Assembly: GCF_021916785.1 (NCBI RefSeq)
Contig: NZ_JAKCFC010000013.1
Span: 109,097-173,096 of the forward strand
Length of the DNA stretch: 64,000 nt
Source of the DNA: Mycolicibacterium lacusdiani
GTDB lineage: Bacteria; Actinomycetota; Actinomycetes; Mycobacteriales; Mycobacteriaceae
Direction: 5' to 3'
Below are positions 1-7,759 of the stretch, piece by piece (within the stretch, counting starts at the first letter, position 1; each line of letters begins with the position of its first letter). The translations under genes were made by a program, and so were the position numbers. A model generated the notes under the pieces. It did no database searches. It was not told the origin of the DNA and saw only the letters and a list, made by a program, of their open reading frames with translations.

Positions 1-231
1 GGCGCAGAGGCAGGGCAGACGGCGGCCGAGCACGCGCTGCACGCCCACGGCGCCGATGGTCTGATCCACCCCGCCATGTCCACCACCTACGAGTCGCTCA
101 ACCACGACGGGTACGCCGGCAGTTGGCCCGACCGCTACACGAGGTCGTTCGCGGGCACGATCGCAGGCGGCACGTCGGAGATCCAGCGCAACATCATCGC
201 CCAGCGGGTGCTCGGACTGCCAAGGGGCTGA
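1..231 (+). CDS. Acyl-CoA dehydrogenase, C-terminal part (cut by window edge)
   Basis: Only the last 76 residues are present; the frame is open from base 1 to the TGA at 229-231. The tail contains AGTIAGGTSEIQRNIIAQ, the FAD-binding C-terminal signature of acyl-CoA dehydrogenases of the FadE type. The end is almost identical to that of the dehydrogenase at 53208-54383 (both finish VLGLPRG), so the two are probably close paralogues. It converges on the next gene with only 12 bases between the stops. Start, full length and operon partners lie outside the window. Confidence 0.9.
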   Translation, partial: GAEAGQTAAEHALHAHGADGLIHPAMSTTYESLNHDGYAGSWPDRYTRSFAGTIAGGTSEIQRNIIAQRVLGLPRG

Positions 232-243
232 GCCCCGCCCAAC

Positions 244-1056
244 CTACAGCTGCGCCAGGCGCGGTACCGAACCGCGGGCGCGCAGCCCGGCTCCGGCCTT
301 CTTCGTGAGTTCCCGTGAGCTGCCCAGCAATCCGTCGAGCACCAGCGCGCGCTCGACGTGGACGTGCAGGCCGTGCTCGGCGGTGAATCCGATGCCTGCG
401 AGCACCTGCTGGCAGTTCTTGGCGGCCAGCAGGGCGGCCTTGCCCGCGGCCGCCTTGGCCAGCAGCGCGGTCAGATCCGGATTGTCGACACCGGGCAGGC
501 TCAGCGTCGCCTCGGCGCCTTCGATCGCGACGAGCGTCTCGGCGAGCCGGTGCCGGACCGCCTGGAACTGCGCGATCGGCTTGCCGAACTGGACGCGGTC
601 GACGGCGTGCTGGCGCGCGAGGGTGAGCATCGCCCGCGACGTCCCGACCAGCCACCAGCCCAGCGCGCGACGGGCGTCACCGAGCCGCAGCAGCCCGCCT
701 TCCTCGACCCGGCGCAGGGGCAGGCCCCCGAGCGCCGTGCTCGAATCGCCGCTGCGGTCGCGTTCCCAGACCACCCAGCTGCCACCCGCATAGGGCAGCT
801 CGGGCGTGGCGCCCACTTCGCGGTCGGCGGTCTGCTGGACGACGTCGTTGAGAACCGATGCGTGCGAGCCGGTTTCGCCGAGGAGCCGGAACACCAGCGG
901 GACGGCAGTCTCCGGCATGTCCGACAGCATGTCCGACCAGCCCATGTCGGCCAGCGCCGCGTCGAGTTCGGGACCCGACGCCGTGAGCATGGTCTTGCGG
1001 AGGCCGTCCTCGAGTAACTCCCACGTCCCGGAGTCGGATTGGCTGTCCACGGTCAC
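244..1056 (-). CDS. Short acyl-CoA dehydrogenase-like subunit (270 aa)
   Basis: This is a flavin-dependent acyl-CoA dehydrogenase relative, expected to take part in alpha,beta-desaturation of an acyl-CoA thioester in the cytoplasm. At 270 aa it is much shorter than the usual 380-400 aa. The C-terminal helical domain is recognisable (VQFGKPIAQFQAVRHRLAET), whereas the N-terminal half is reduced. The GTG start overlaps the stop of the full-length dehydrogenase upstream by four bases. By analogy with the mycobacterial FadE26/27 and FadE28/29 type alpha2-beta2 enzymes, the two probably form a heteromer; that is inference from length and coupling. It is last in the leftward operon that starts at 6091. 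Confidence 0.85.
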   Translation of the reverse strand: MTVDSQSDSGTWELLEDGLRKTMLTASGPELDAALADMGWSDMLSDMPETAVPLVFRLLGETGSHASVLNDVVQQTADREVGATPELPYAGGSWVVWERDRSGDSSTALGGLPLRRVEEGGLLRLGDARRALGWWLVGTSRAMLTLARQHAVDRVQFGKPIAQFQAVRHRLAETLVAIEGAEATLSLPGVDNPDLTALLAKAAAGKAALLAAKNCQQVLAGIGFTAEHGLHVHVERALVLDGLLGSSRELTKKAGAGLRARGSVPRLAQL

Positions 1057-2201
1057 TCCTTCCCGAGATCCAAGAGGCGGCGGGCGATGATGTTGCGCTG
1101 CACTTCCGCGGTGCCGCCGTAGATCGTCGCGGCGCGCGAGTACAGGTACTCGGTGCGCCAGGCGGTGTCGTCCAGTTCGATCGACCCCGCAAGCAGATCG
1201 CGGGCGGTGTCGTAGAGCTTCTGCTCGGCGGCAGCCAGCAGCACCTTGTCGATGGAGGTGTCCGGGCCCAGCTTCTGGCCGTCGTCCAGCCGGTGCTGGG
1301 TCGCACGGGACCGGCAGCGCAGCGTGTGCAGCGCCAAATACGCCTCGCCCATGTCCGAGTCGACGGCCTGGCCGATGCCCTTGACCTCGTCGACGAGCGC
1401 GTCGAATCGCGAGTAGAGGTAGGCGATGCGCTGCCAGAAGCAGGTGGAGCGTTCATACGGCAGCAGGTCCATCGCCAGCCGCCACCCGTCGCCGGGCTTG
1501 CCCAGCATCCGGCTCTCGTCGACCACGACGTCGTCGAAGTAGACCTCGCAGAACTCGTCGACGCCGTGCATGGTGCGCAGCGGGCGCACCGTGATGCCGG
1601 GGGTGTCGAGATCGACGAAGAACGCGGTGATCGCCTCGTGGCTCGGTGTGTCCGCACCGCCGGTGCGGGTGAGCAGGATGCACCGGTGGGAGTACTGGGC
1701 GAAACTCGTCCACACCTTCTGGCCGTTGACGATCCACGTGCCGTCGCGCTGTTCGGCGCGCGTGCTCAGCGAGGCCAGATCGCTTCCCGAGCCGGGCTCC
1801 GAGAAGCCCTGACACCACTGCTCCTCGCCGCTCAGCAGCTTGGGCACCATCTCGGCGGCGAGTGCGGGGGAGGCGTAGTCGATCATCGTCGGTGCCAGCA
1901 CCTCGAGCATCGAGTACGGCCCGGGCTCGGCGAGTCGGCGACCCACCACCTCTTCGCCGACGATCGCCCGCAGGATGTCCGGACCGCCGAGGCCGCCGGC
2001 GTGCTCGGGCCAGCCCTGGCGGCTCCACCCGGCGTCGTACAGCGCGCGCTGCACCCTGGCGAATTGGCGCATGTGGCCCTGCAGGGAGTCGTCGGGGGGT
2101 GGTGTCAGGTCATTCTCGTCGAGCCAGGCGACCAGCTCCGACCGGAACTCGATGGTGTCGGTGGTCTCGGTGGGGATTGCCGTTCCGGCGGAGGTGCTCA
2201 T
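1053..2201 (-). CDS. Acyl-CoA dehydrogenase (382 aa)
   Basis: Full-length acyl-CoA dehydrogenase. The FAD/substrate loop CQGFSEPGSGSDLASL and the C-terminal signature IYGGTAEVQRNIIARRLLDL are both clear. The start chosen is the ATG at 2199-2201, which overlaps the TGA of the SnoaL-like gene in an ATGA junction; a longer open frame upstream is only read-through of the neighbour. It is translationally coupled downstream to the short dehydrogenase at 244-1056, the probable partner subunit. The operon context (Rieske oxygenase, amidohydrolase) suggests that it acts on an acyl-CoA made from a ring-cleaved or side-chain substrate. Confidence 0.92.
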   Translation of the reverse strand: MSTSAGTAIPTETTDTIEFRSELVAWLDENDLTPPPDDSLQGHMRQFARVQRALYDAGWSRQGWPEHAGGLGGPDILRAIVGEEVVGRRLAEPGPYSMLEVLAPTMIDYASPALAAEMVPKLLSGEEQWCQGFSEPGSGSDLASLSTRAEQRDGTWIVNGQKVWTSFAQYSHRCILLTRTGGADTPSHEAITAFFVDLDTPGITVRPLRTMHGVDEFCEVYFDDVVVDESRMLGKPGDGWRLAMDLLPYERSTCFWQRIAYLYSRFDALVDEVKGIGQAVDSDMGEAYLALHTLRCRSRATQHRLDDGQKLGPDTSIDKVLLAAAEQKLYDTARDLLAGSIELDDTAWRTEYLYSRAATIYGGTAEVQRNIIARRLLDLGKE

Positions 2202-2644
2202 CCGGCTTCCGGCCTGCCGATCGCGTGCGGGCGACCCGAGTCGTGGTCGCCGTTGCGTCGGATGAACGTCATCGCACGGGTCTTCAGTCGCCAGCCGTCC
2301 GGGGTGCGGACGTAGGTGTCCCGGTAGTAGCCGATCCGCATGTCGTGCTTCGAGTGCTCGATGAAGCACAGGGGCTGCGTGCCGCTCGCCCTGTCCGGGT
2401 CGTTCTCGTCGAGGTCGACGAGCGACGTGCCGGTCATGAACAGCCCGCTGGGTGCTGCCTCGACGAGTTCGGGGAAGCGGGCCAGCGTGTAGGTGGAGCC
2501 GAATGCGCTGTAGGTGCCGTCGGGGGTGAAGACCTCGACCAGCCCTTCGACGTCGCCCTGGGTGATGGTGACGGCGTACTTGGCCAGCAGCTGTTGGATC
2601 TCGACCAGATCCGAGGTTCGCGACGCGCTAGTTGGCACTGTCAT
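2198..2644 (-). CDS. SnoaL-like / NTF2-fold protein (148 aa)
   Basis: This small protein starts with the pattern of the SnoaL-like (NTF2-like, cone-shaped barrel) family: LVEIQQLLAKYAVTITQGDV followed by FTPDGTYSAFGS. Such domains serve as isomerases, cyclases, hydratases or non-catalytic subunits, including beta-subunit-like partners of ring-hydroxylating oxygenases. The length of 148 aa is normal for the family. The ATG at 2644 lies inside the end of the amidohydrolase gene (17-base overlap) and the stop overlaps the next dehydrogenase. The specific reaction is unknown; its presence in a Rieske operon makes a lyase/isomerase step or an oxygenase accessory role plausible. Confidence 0.8.
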   Translation of the reverse strand: MTVPTSASRTSDLVEIQQLLAKYAVTITQGDVEGLVEVFTPDGTYSAFGSTYTLARFPELVEAAPSGLFMTGTSLVDLDENDPDRASGTQPLCFIEHSKHDMRIGYYRDTYVRTPDGWRLKTRAMTFIRRNGDHDSGRPHAIGRPEAG

Positions 2645-3863
2645 GTCGGTAGACCTTACCGCCCTTCATTACGAAGTTGACCCGCTGTGTAACGGTGATG
2701 TCGGTCAGGGGATCGCCGGGCACCGCGATGACGTCCGCGAGGTAACCCTGCTCGATCCGGCCGAGGTCGGTGCGGTTGATCAGTTCCGCGGCGACGACGG
2801 TGGCTGCCCGCAGCACCGCGGCCGGCGGCAAGCCCCAGTCGACGAGGGTGACGAGTTCGTCGGCGTTGCGCCCGTGCGGGATGGCGGGCGCGTCCGTGCC
2901 GACGGCGATCTTGACCCCTGCCTCGTAGGCCGCCTTGATCGACGTCTTGGCCTTGGGAAACATCTCGGCGGCCTTGTCCTGCAACTCCTTCGGTGCCTTG
3001 GACACGTCCATGGCCTCGGCGAGGCGACGGGTGGTCACCAGGAACCGGTCGTTGTCGACCAGGGCCTGGATCGCCTCGTCGTCCATGAGGAAGCCGTGCT
3101 CGATGCAGTCGATGCCGCACGCGACGGCGTGCTTGACGGCTTCGGCGCCGTGGGTGTGGGCAGCCACCCGCAACCCGCGACGATGCGCCTCGTCGACGAT
3201 CGCGCGCAGTTCCTCGTCCGAATAGTGTTGCGCGCCAGCCTCACCGGTCAGTGACATGACGCCACCGGACACGCACACCTTGATCAGCTGGGCGCCGTGC
3301 TTGATCTGGTAGCGCACCGCCTTGCGTATCTCGTCGACGCCGTTGGCGATGCCCTCCTCGACCGTCAGCTCGAGCGCACCGGGCATGAACGCGGCGAACA
3401 TCGTCGGATCGAGGTGCCCCCCGGTCGGCGTGATCGCATGACCCGCCGGGATGACGCGCGGGCCTTCGATCCAGCCGGCGTCGATGGCCTTGCCGAGTGC
3501 CACGTCGAGCAGGTAGCCACCGGTCTTGACGAACAGCCCGAGGTTGCGCACGGTGGTGAACCCCGCACGCAGCGTGCGGCGGGCGTTGCCGACCGCGCGC
3601 AGCGTGCGGGTGGGCGGGTCGTCCTGGACCTGTGACAGGCCCGGGTTCTCGCCGCGCCCGCCCATCAGGAGGTTGACCTCCATGTCCATCAGCCCGGGCA
3701 GCAGGATCGCGTCGCCCAGATCTATGACCTCCGACCCTTCGGGCACGTCGCCGCCGACGCCCACGATCACGTCGCCGTCGACGTGTATCAGGGCCGGCCG
3801 CACGACCTCCCCGGCGACGACGTCGACGTAACCAGCTGCCTTGAGCGTGAGTGCTGTTGGCAC
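2628..3863 (-). CDS. Imidazolonepropionase-like amidohydrolase with altered metal motif (411 aa)
   Basis: Amidohydrolase-superfamily protein resembling the imidazolonepropionase/prolidase-like branch. The start chosen is the GTG at 3863, two bases after the stop of the companion gene. Visible landmarks are the barrel entry LLPGLMD at 54-60, a lysine after the long helix (K195, LIKVCVSGG), HTH at 236-238, IEHG (H256) and GTDAP (D324). The canonical HxH that follows the first strand reads E62-V-N64 here instead of two histidines. The paralogue at 30935-32215 has the same change, so this is not a sequencing slip. It could be a mononuclear-metal or redirected enzyme. It lies directly downstream of the Rieske/companion pair. 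Confidence 0.85.
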   Translation of the reverse strand: MPTALTLKAAGYVDVVAGEVVRPALIHVDGDVIVGVGGDVPEGSEVIDLGDAILLPGLMDMEVNLLMGGRGENPGLSQVQDDPPTRTLRAVGNARRTLRAGFTTVRNLGLFVKTGGYLLDVALGKAIDAGWIEGPRVIPAGHAITPTGGHLDPTMFAAFMPGALELTVEEGIANGVDEIRKAVRYQIKHGAQLIKVCVSGGVMSLTGEAGAQHYSDEELRAIVDEAHRRGLRVAAHTHGAEAVKHAVACGIDCIEHGFLMDDEAIQALVDNDRFLVTTRRLAEAMDVSKAPKELQDKAAEMFPKAKTSIKAAYEAGVKIAVGTDAPAIPHGRNADELVTLVDWGLPPAAVLRAATVVAAELINRTDLGRIEQGYLADVIAVPGDPLTDITVTQRVNFVMKGGKVYRHDSAN

Positions 3864-3865
3864 GC

Positions 3866-4195
3866 TTAGACCACCGGCTCCTTGATGAGCTTGATGTAGG
3901 CCGCGCCGCTGTCGAGCACGCGGGGCTGCTTCCACACCTCGATGGGGAAGCTCACCATCACGATCGACTGCCCGAGGTGGACGAGTGCCTTGGCGTCCTC
4001 GGGCATACCCGCCAGGGGAAACCGCTCGTCGACGTAGACCATGATGTCCTCGAGTCGCGCCAACCCCGCGTCGTACAGCTCCTGCATCTCGTCCATCGAC
4101 GAGGCGAGACGCTTGGCGTAGCGCTCCTCCTCAGTGGGCAGGCACCAGTCGGAGAACCGCTCCAGATCGGCGAATTCTTCGGGCAGCTTAGACAT
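3866..4195 (-). CDS. Rieske-oxygenase companion protein, uncharacterised family (109 aa)
   Basis: A small, probably all-helical acidic protein of a family I do not recognise. It overlaps the 3' end of the Rieske oxygenase gene by 8 bases. Two paralogues in the window (30582-30938 and 35876-36217) also follow a Rieske oxygenase with direct overlap. Shared positions include EFADLERF near the N terminus, a WCL motif, ERYAKRL, a YDA in the middle, PLxxxPED and a hydrophobic IMVSFPIE segment close to the C terminus. No metal-binding motif, signal peptide or transmembrane segment is evident. Strict co-occurrence suggests a subunit, chaperone or electron-transfer partner of the oxygenase (inference). 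Confidence 0.85.
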   Translation of the reverse strand: MSKLPEEFADLERFSDWCLPTEEERYAKRLASSMDEMQELYDAGLARLEDIMVYVDERFPLAGMPEDAKALVHLGQSIVMVSFPIEVWKQPRVLDSGAAYIKLIKEPVV

Positions 4196-5558
4196 TTGCC
4201 GACTCCTTCTCTGCGGACTTCTCGCCTGACGTGACGGCCCCTGTTTCGGCGGACGAACTCCCGTTGGACGCGGTTCCGTTGGCGCTCAGGGAAGCCTTGT
4301 ACCGGTCAACGTACTGGTGCGCGGTCATGTGCAGGTGGCGAAGCAGGATCTCTTGGTCGCACAGCGGGAAGTCGGTGACGACCCGGGTGCCGATCTGGGT
4401 CTGGGTAGCCTCGAGGGTGTTGGCGTCCTGGAACGCGTACTCCTTGAACGTCACCGCGGCGAGTTCCTGCGACAGGCGCTCGCGCAGGTTCTTCGGCGGC
4501 ACGAAGTACAGGTCGGCCTCGAAGATGTGCTTGTCGACGGCGACGGGCCAGTAGTTGTACGTCAGGTACCAGCCCGGCGCCCAGAACAGCAGGGTGAAGT
4601 TGGGGAAGAACTCGAATGAGTCGGTGCCCCAGGTCTTGTGGCGTCCGGGGTTGATCGCCGGCGGCAGCTCTTCGGGGAGGATGCCCTTGATGTCGGGGCG
4701 GTCCCACGGTCCGAACAGCCCGCTGTGCAGGATGCGTTCGATGGGCTTGACCATGTTGAGGTCCTTCGGCGGGCTCATTCCGCCCCACGACGACACCATC
4801 GAGTGATCGCCCTTGATGTCGTAGGCCAGGGCCTCGAAGCCGAACTGGGCGAGCTTCTCGGCCTCCTCCTTCTCCGCCTGCTTCATGTGCAGGATCGGCG
4901 CGTGGTAGAACTCGGTGAACGCGTCGATGAAGAGCTTCCAGTTGGCGTTGATCTCCGAGCGGTAGCTGTAGTGCTCGGTCATCTCGTGGAAGGGGTAACC
5001 CTCCAGGCCCTTGGCGAAGTCGCCCAGGTACTCCGACAGCGGGGCTGCGTCGTCGTCGAAGTTGATGAAGATGAAGCCTTCCCAGATCTCGCAGCGCACC
5101 GAGACCAGGCCGTAGTCGCCCTTGTCGAGGTCGAAGAACTCGCCCTCCTGTTGCACGAAGGTCAGGTCGCCGTTGAGGCCGTACCGCCATGCGTGGTACT
5201 TGCAGGTGAACTGGCGGCAGACGCCGGACACCTCCTCGCCGGGGTAGTCGCTCCACACCAGCTTGTTGCCGCGGTGGCGGCACAGGTTGTAGAAGCTGCG
5301 GACGACGTCTTCTTTGTCCTTGACGATGATCACCGACGTGCCCGGACCCGCTGCGGGCATCTCGCGGGTGAAGTAACTGCCCTTCTTGGGCAGTTGCTCC
5401 ACGCGTCCGACCTTGAGCCAGGTCTTACGGAAGATCGCCTGCTGCTCGAGCTTGAAGTGCTCGGGGTCGATCGAGTCCTCGTAGTTGACCGGGGCCGTGC
5501 CCAATTCGGGCCAGTGCTCGGTCCAACTACCCTCATCGGGCTTGGCAAAGAAGGGCAT
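4188..5558 (-). CDS. Rieske non-haem iron oxygenase, large subunit (456 aa)
   Basis: Aromatic-ring-hydroxylating-type oxygenase. The Rieske [2Fe-2S] site is C93-x-H95 (LCRHRGNK) and C119-x2-H122 (TCKYHAW). The mononuclear iron site is D212, H219 and H224 in IDAFTEFYHAPILH. The ATG at 5558 begins MPFFAKPDEGSW, which matches the starts of the two paralogues at 29284 and 34608. Unlike them it ends in a Ser/Ala/Glu-rich tail of about 30 residues. No reductase lies in this operon; the KshB-like reductase at 32768 is the nearest candidate electron donor. The gene sits three bases after the CMD-like gene and overlaps the companion gene. The substrate is unknown. Confidence 0.93.
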   Translation of the reverse strand: MPFFAKPDEGSWTEHWPELGTAPVNYEDSIDPEHFKLEQQAIFRKTWLKVGRVEQLPKKGSYFTREMPAAGPGTSVIIVKDKEDVVRSFYNLCRHRGNKLVWSDYPGEEVSGVCRQFTCKYHAWRYGLNGDLTFVQQEGEFFDLDKGDYGLVSVRCEIWEGFIFINFDDDAAPLSEYLGDFAKGLEGYPFHEMTEHYSYRSEINANWKLFIDAFTEFYHAPILHMKQAEKEEAEKLAQFGFEALAYDIKGDHSMVSSWGGMSPPKDLNMVKPIERILHSGLFGPWDRPDIKGILPEELPPAINPGRHKTWGTDSFEFFPNFTLLFWAPGWYLTYNYWPVAVDKHIFEADLYFVPPKNLRERLSQELAAVTFKEYAFQDANTLEATQTQIGTRVVTDFPLCDQEILLRHLHMTAHQYVDRYKASLSANGTASNGSSSAETGAVTSGEKSAEKESANV

Positions 5559-5560
5559 GT

Positions 5561-6091
5561 TCAGTTCTCCTGTTCCGGTACGACGCCAAAGGTGTTGAAG
5601 GCCATGGCCAGAAGGCCGTATGAGCCAATCGTGAAGACGAGGTCCATGCGCTGACGCTCGTCGAGGTGCTCGGACAGTGCCGCCCACGTCGCGTCCGAGA
5701 CGTTCGAGTCGACTTCGAGTTCGTCGACCGCGGTGAGCACCACCTGGTCGAGCGGGTCGGACGCCTCCCCGCGTGTCACGCCGTCGATGACGTCGGGGGT
5801 CAGACCGGACTCGGCGCCCATCTCGACGTGGTGCTGCCACTCGTAGGCACAGTTGCGACGATGTGCCACCCGCAGGATCGCCAGCTCGCGCAGCCGTTCC
5901 GGCAGCGTCGAACCGAACAGCAGGTAGCCGTTGAACCGGAGGAAGGCACGGGTCAGCTTGGGATGGCGTACCAGCGTGGACAGAGCCGACCCGACGTCAC
6001 GGCGTTCCATGCGGTCCGGCGAGACCATGACCGACAGCGCTTTGACGACGTCGTCATCCCACTCGTCGGGCTGCATCGGGGTCACCCGCAC
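5561..6091 (-). CDS. Carboxymuconolactone-decarboxylase-family protein (176 aa)
   Basis: CMD/AhpD-like protein: the helix LRELAILRVAHRRNCAYEWQ followed by HHVEMG is the family core (alkylhydroperoxidase D / carboxymuconolactone decarboxylase fold). The AhpD CxxC pair is absent, so peroxidase activity is unlikely and a lactone decarboxylase-like or binding role is open. The GTG start at 6091 has a good ribosome site (GAGGAGAC) and the GAGAA-N5-TTCTC operator at 6121-6135 lies 30 bases upstream. It is the first gene of the leftward operon ending at 244. A paralogue at 37092-37634 accompanies the other Rieske cluster. Confidence 0.85.
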   Translation of the reverse strand: MRVTPMQPDEWDDDVVKALSVMVSPDRMERRDVGSALSTLVRHPKLTRAFLRFNGYLLFGSTLPERLRELAILRVAHRRNCAYEWQHHVEMGAESGLTPDVIDGVTRGEASDPLDQVVLTAVDELEVDSNVSDATWAALSEHLDERQRMDLVFTIGSYGLLAMAFNTFGVVPEQEN

Positions 6092-6120
6092 GGCCGTCTC
6101 CTCTCTTGACTCTCGCTTGC

Positions 6121-6135
6121 GAGAATCAGGTTCTC
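6121..6135. promoter_or_regulatory. Shared operator, copy 1: GAGAATCAGGTTCTC
   Basis: A 15-bp inverted repeat (GAGAA and TTCTC arms, 5-base spacer) 30 bases upstream of the CMD/Rieske operon start. The same element recurs in front of other operons here (37687, 52053, 52177, 58026 and degenerate copies at 6279 and 58178). Size and symmetry suit a dimeric TetR/GntR-type repressor; the cognate regulator is not identifiable in the window. Confidence 0.7.
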
Positions 6136-6278
6136 ATATTTGACCAATAGATTTCCACTCTTTGGTTCGACGGTCAATGGGAGTGTCGCGACCAGGGGTC
6201 CGGTTGCGGTGTGAACCCAACAGAAAAGTCGGGGTCAGAACCGTGACGGCGCGCTACGGATGTTGATTCTCAAATCAC

Positions 6279-6293
6279 GAGAAGCTAGTTTCC
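6279..6293. promoter_or_regulatory. Shared operator, degenerate copy 2: GAGAAGCTAGTTTCC
   Basis: This lies 57 bases upstream of the amidohydrolase at 6351. The left arm GAGAA is intact and the right arm is TTTCC instead of TTCTC, exactly as in the copy in front of the aldehyde dehydrogenase (58178-58192). The surrounding bases also contain an inverted ATTCTC (6266-6271) and a short CTCTA/TAGAG palindrome (6293-6303). The 259-base divergent region 6092-6350 therefore probably serves both flanking operons. Confidence 0.5.
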
Positions 6294-6350
6294 TCTAGTA
6301 GAGAACCAACCCGAACAGCGGCCCGCACGGGCCCGAAGAAGGGAGCGGTC

Positions 6351-7643
6351 GTGAACAAAGACGACATGATCTTGATCAGCGTGGACGACCACATCGTCGA
6401 ACCGCCGGACATGTTCAAGAATCATCTGCCTGCCAAGTACCGCGACGAGGCGCCGCGACTGGTGCACAACGCCGACGGCAGCGATACGTGGCAGTTCCGG
6501 GACATCGTGATCCCGAACGTGGCACTCAACGCCGTGGCGGGCCGCCCCAAGGAGGAGTACGGCCTGGAACCGCAGGGTCTCGACGAGATTCGCAAGGGGT
6601 GCTTCGACGTCGACGAGCGGGTCAAGGACATGAACGCCGGCGGCATCCTCGGCTCCATGTGCTTCCCATCCTTCCCGGGATTCGCGGGTCGGCTGTTCGC
6701 CACCGAGGACCCGGAGTTCTCGTTGGCGCTGGTGCAGGCGTACAACGACTGGCACGTCGAGGAATGGTGCGGGGCATACCCGGCGCGGTTCATCCCGATG
6801 ACGCTGCCGGTGATCTGGGACGCCGAGGCCTGCGCCGCGGAGGTGCGGCGCAACGCCGCGCGAGGCGTGCACTCGCTGACGTTCAGCGAGAACCCCGCCG
6901 CGATGGGCTATCCGAGCTTCCACGACGACTACTGGACGCCGCTGTGGGAGGCGTTGGTGGACACCGAGACCGTGCTCAACGTGCACATCGGATCGTCGGG
7001 CCGGCTGGCGATCACCGCCCCCGACGCGCCGATGGACGTGATGATCACGTTGCAGCCGATGAACATCGTGCAGGCCGCCGCCGACCTGTTGTGGTCGGCG
7101 CCGGTGAAGAAGTACCCGACGCTGAAGATCGCGCTGTCCGAGGGTGGCACGGGGTGGATCCCGTACTTCCTGGAGCGGATCGATCGCACCTACGAGATGC
7201 ACTCGACGTGGACGCATCAGGACTTCGGCGGCAAGCTGCCCTCGGAGGTGTTCCGGGAGCACTTCCTGACGTGCTTCATCGCCGACCCGGTCGGCGTCAC
7301 CCTGCGGAATCAGATCGGCGTCGACAACATCTGCTGGGAAGCCGACTATCCGCACTCGGACTCGATGTGGCCCGAAGCGCCCGAGCAACTCGACGAGGTG
7401 CTCAAGGCGAACTCGGTGCCCGACGCCGACATCGACAAGATGACCTACCAGAACGCCATGCGCTGGTACCACTTCGATCCGTTCACCCACATCAGCAAGG
7501 AGCAGGCCACCGTCGGCGCCCTGCGCAAGGCTGCCGAGGGGCACGACGTCTCGATTCAGGCGCTGTCCAAGCACGACCACGGAGGCACGGACTTCGCCCA
7601 GTTCGCCGCCAACGCAAAAGAACTGACCGGCAATAAGGATTGA
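6351..7643 (+). CDS. Amidohydrolase_2 family protein (430 aa)
   Basis: TIM-barrel metal-dependent hydrolase of the amidohydrolase_2 group (ACMSD / LigW-like decarboxylases and C-C hydrolases). The N terminus carries the metal-ligand pattern SVDDHIVEPPDMF. Later landmarks are LNVHIGSSG near the middle, LSEGGTGWIPYFLERID and the C-terminal WEADYPHSDSMWP, where the Asp is the usual last ligand region. It starts at GTG 6351 after GAAGAAGGGAG. It is transcribed divergently from the Rieske operon and is followed by the beta-oxidation genes. The family often decarboxylates or hydrolyses ring-derived acids; the precise substrate is unknown. Confidence 0.88.
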   Translation: MNKDDMILISVDDHIVEPPDMFKNHLPAKYRDEAPRLVHNADGSDTWQFRDIVIPNVALNAVAGRPKEEYGLEPQGLDEIRKGCFDVDERVKDMNAGGILGSMCFPSFPGFAGRLFATEDPEFSLALVQAYNDWHVEEWCGAYPARFIPMTLPVIWDAEACAAEVRRNAARGVHSLTFSENPAAMGYPSFHDDYWTPLWEALVDTETVLNVHIGSSGRLAITAPDAPMDVMITLQPMNIVQAAADLLWSAPVKKYPTLKIALSEGGTGWIPYFLERIDRTYEMHSTWTHQDFGGKLPSEVFREHFLTCFIADPVGVTLRNQIGVDNICWEADYPHSDSMWPEAPEQLDEVLKANSVPDADIDKMTYQNAMRWYHFDPFTHISKEQATVGALRKAAEGHDVSIQALSKHDHGGTDFAQFAANAKELTGNKD

Positions 7644-7759
7644 GCCCGGAGGCCCGTCGACACGGGGGCCATCCCGATTGCGGAGGCCGCTCGCGGCGAC
7701 GGGCGTCCGTGTGCTGTGATACATAGCTAACCAATGTTTTCAAGGTCGAGGAGGACGTC

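Noticed and set aside
6092..6350. KstR or KstR2 operator
   Set aside because: The palindromes here and in the other main promoter regions have GAGAA/TTCTC arms with five bases between; I did not see the AAC-N2-GTT or CAAG-N2-CTTG cores of those sites in the promoters read.
6285..7724. Long open frame on the minus strand (479 codons) opposite the amidohydrolase
   Set aside because: It mirrors a high-G+C gene in the complementary frame; the translation is Arg/Val/His-rich and has no family signature, while the plus frame has clear motifs and a ribosome site.
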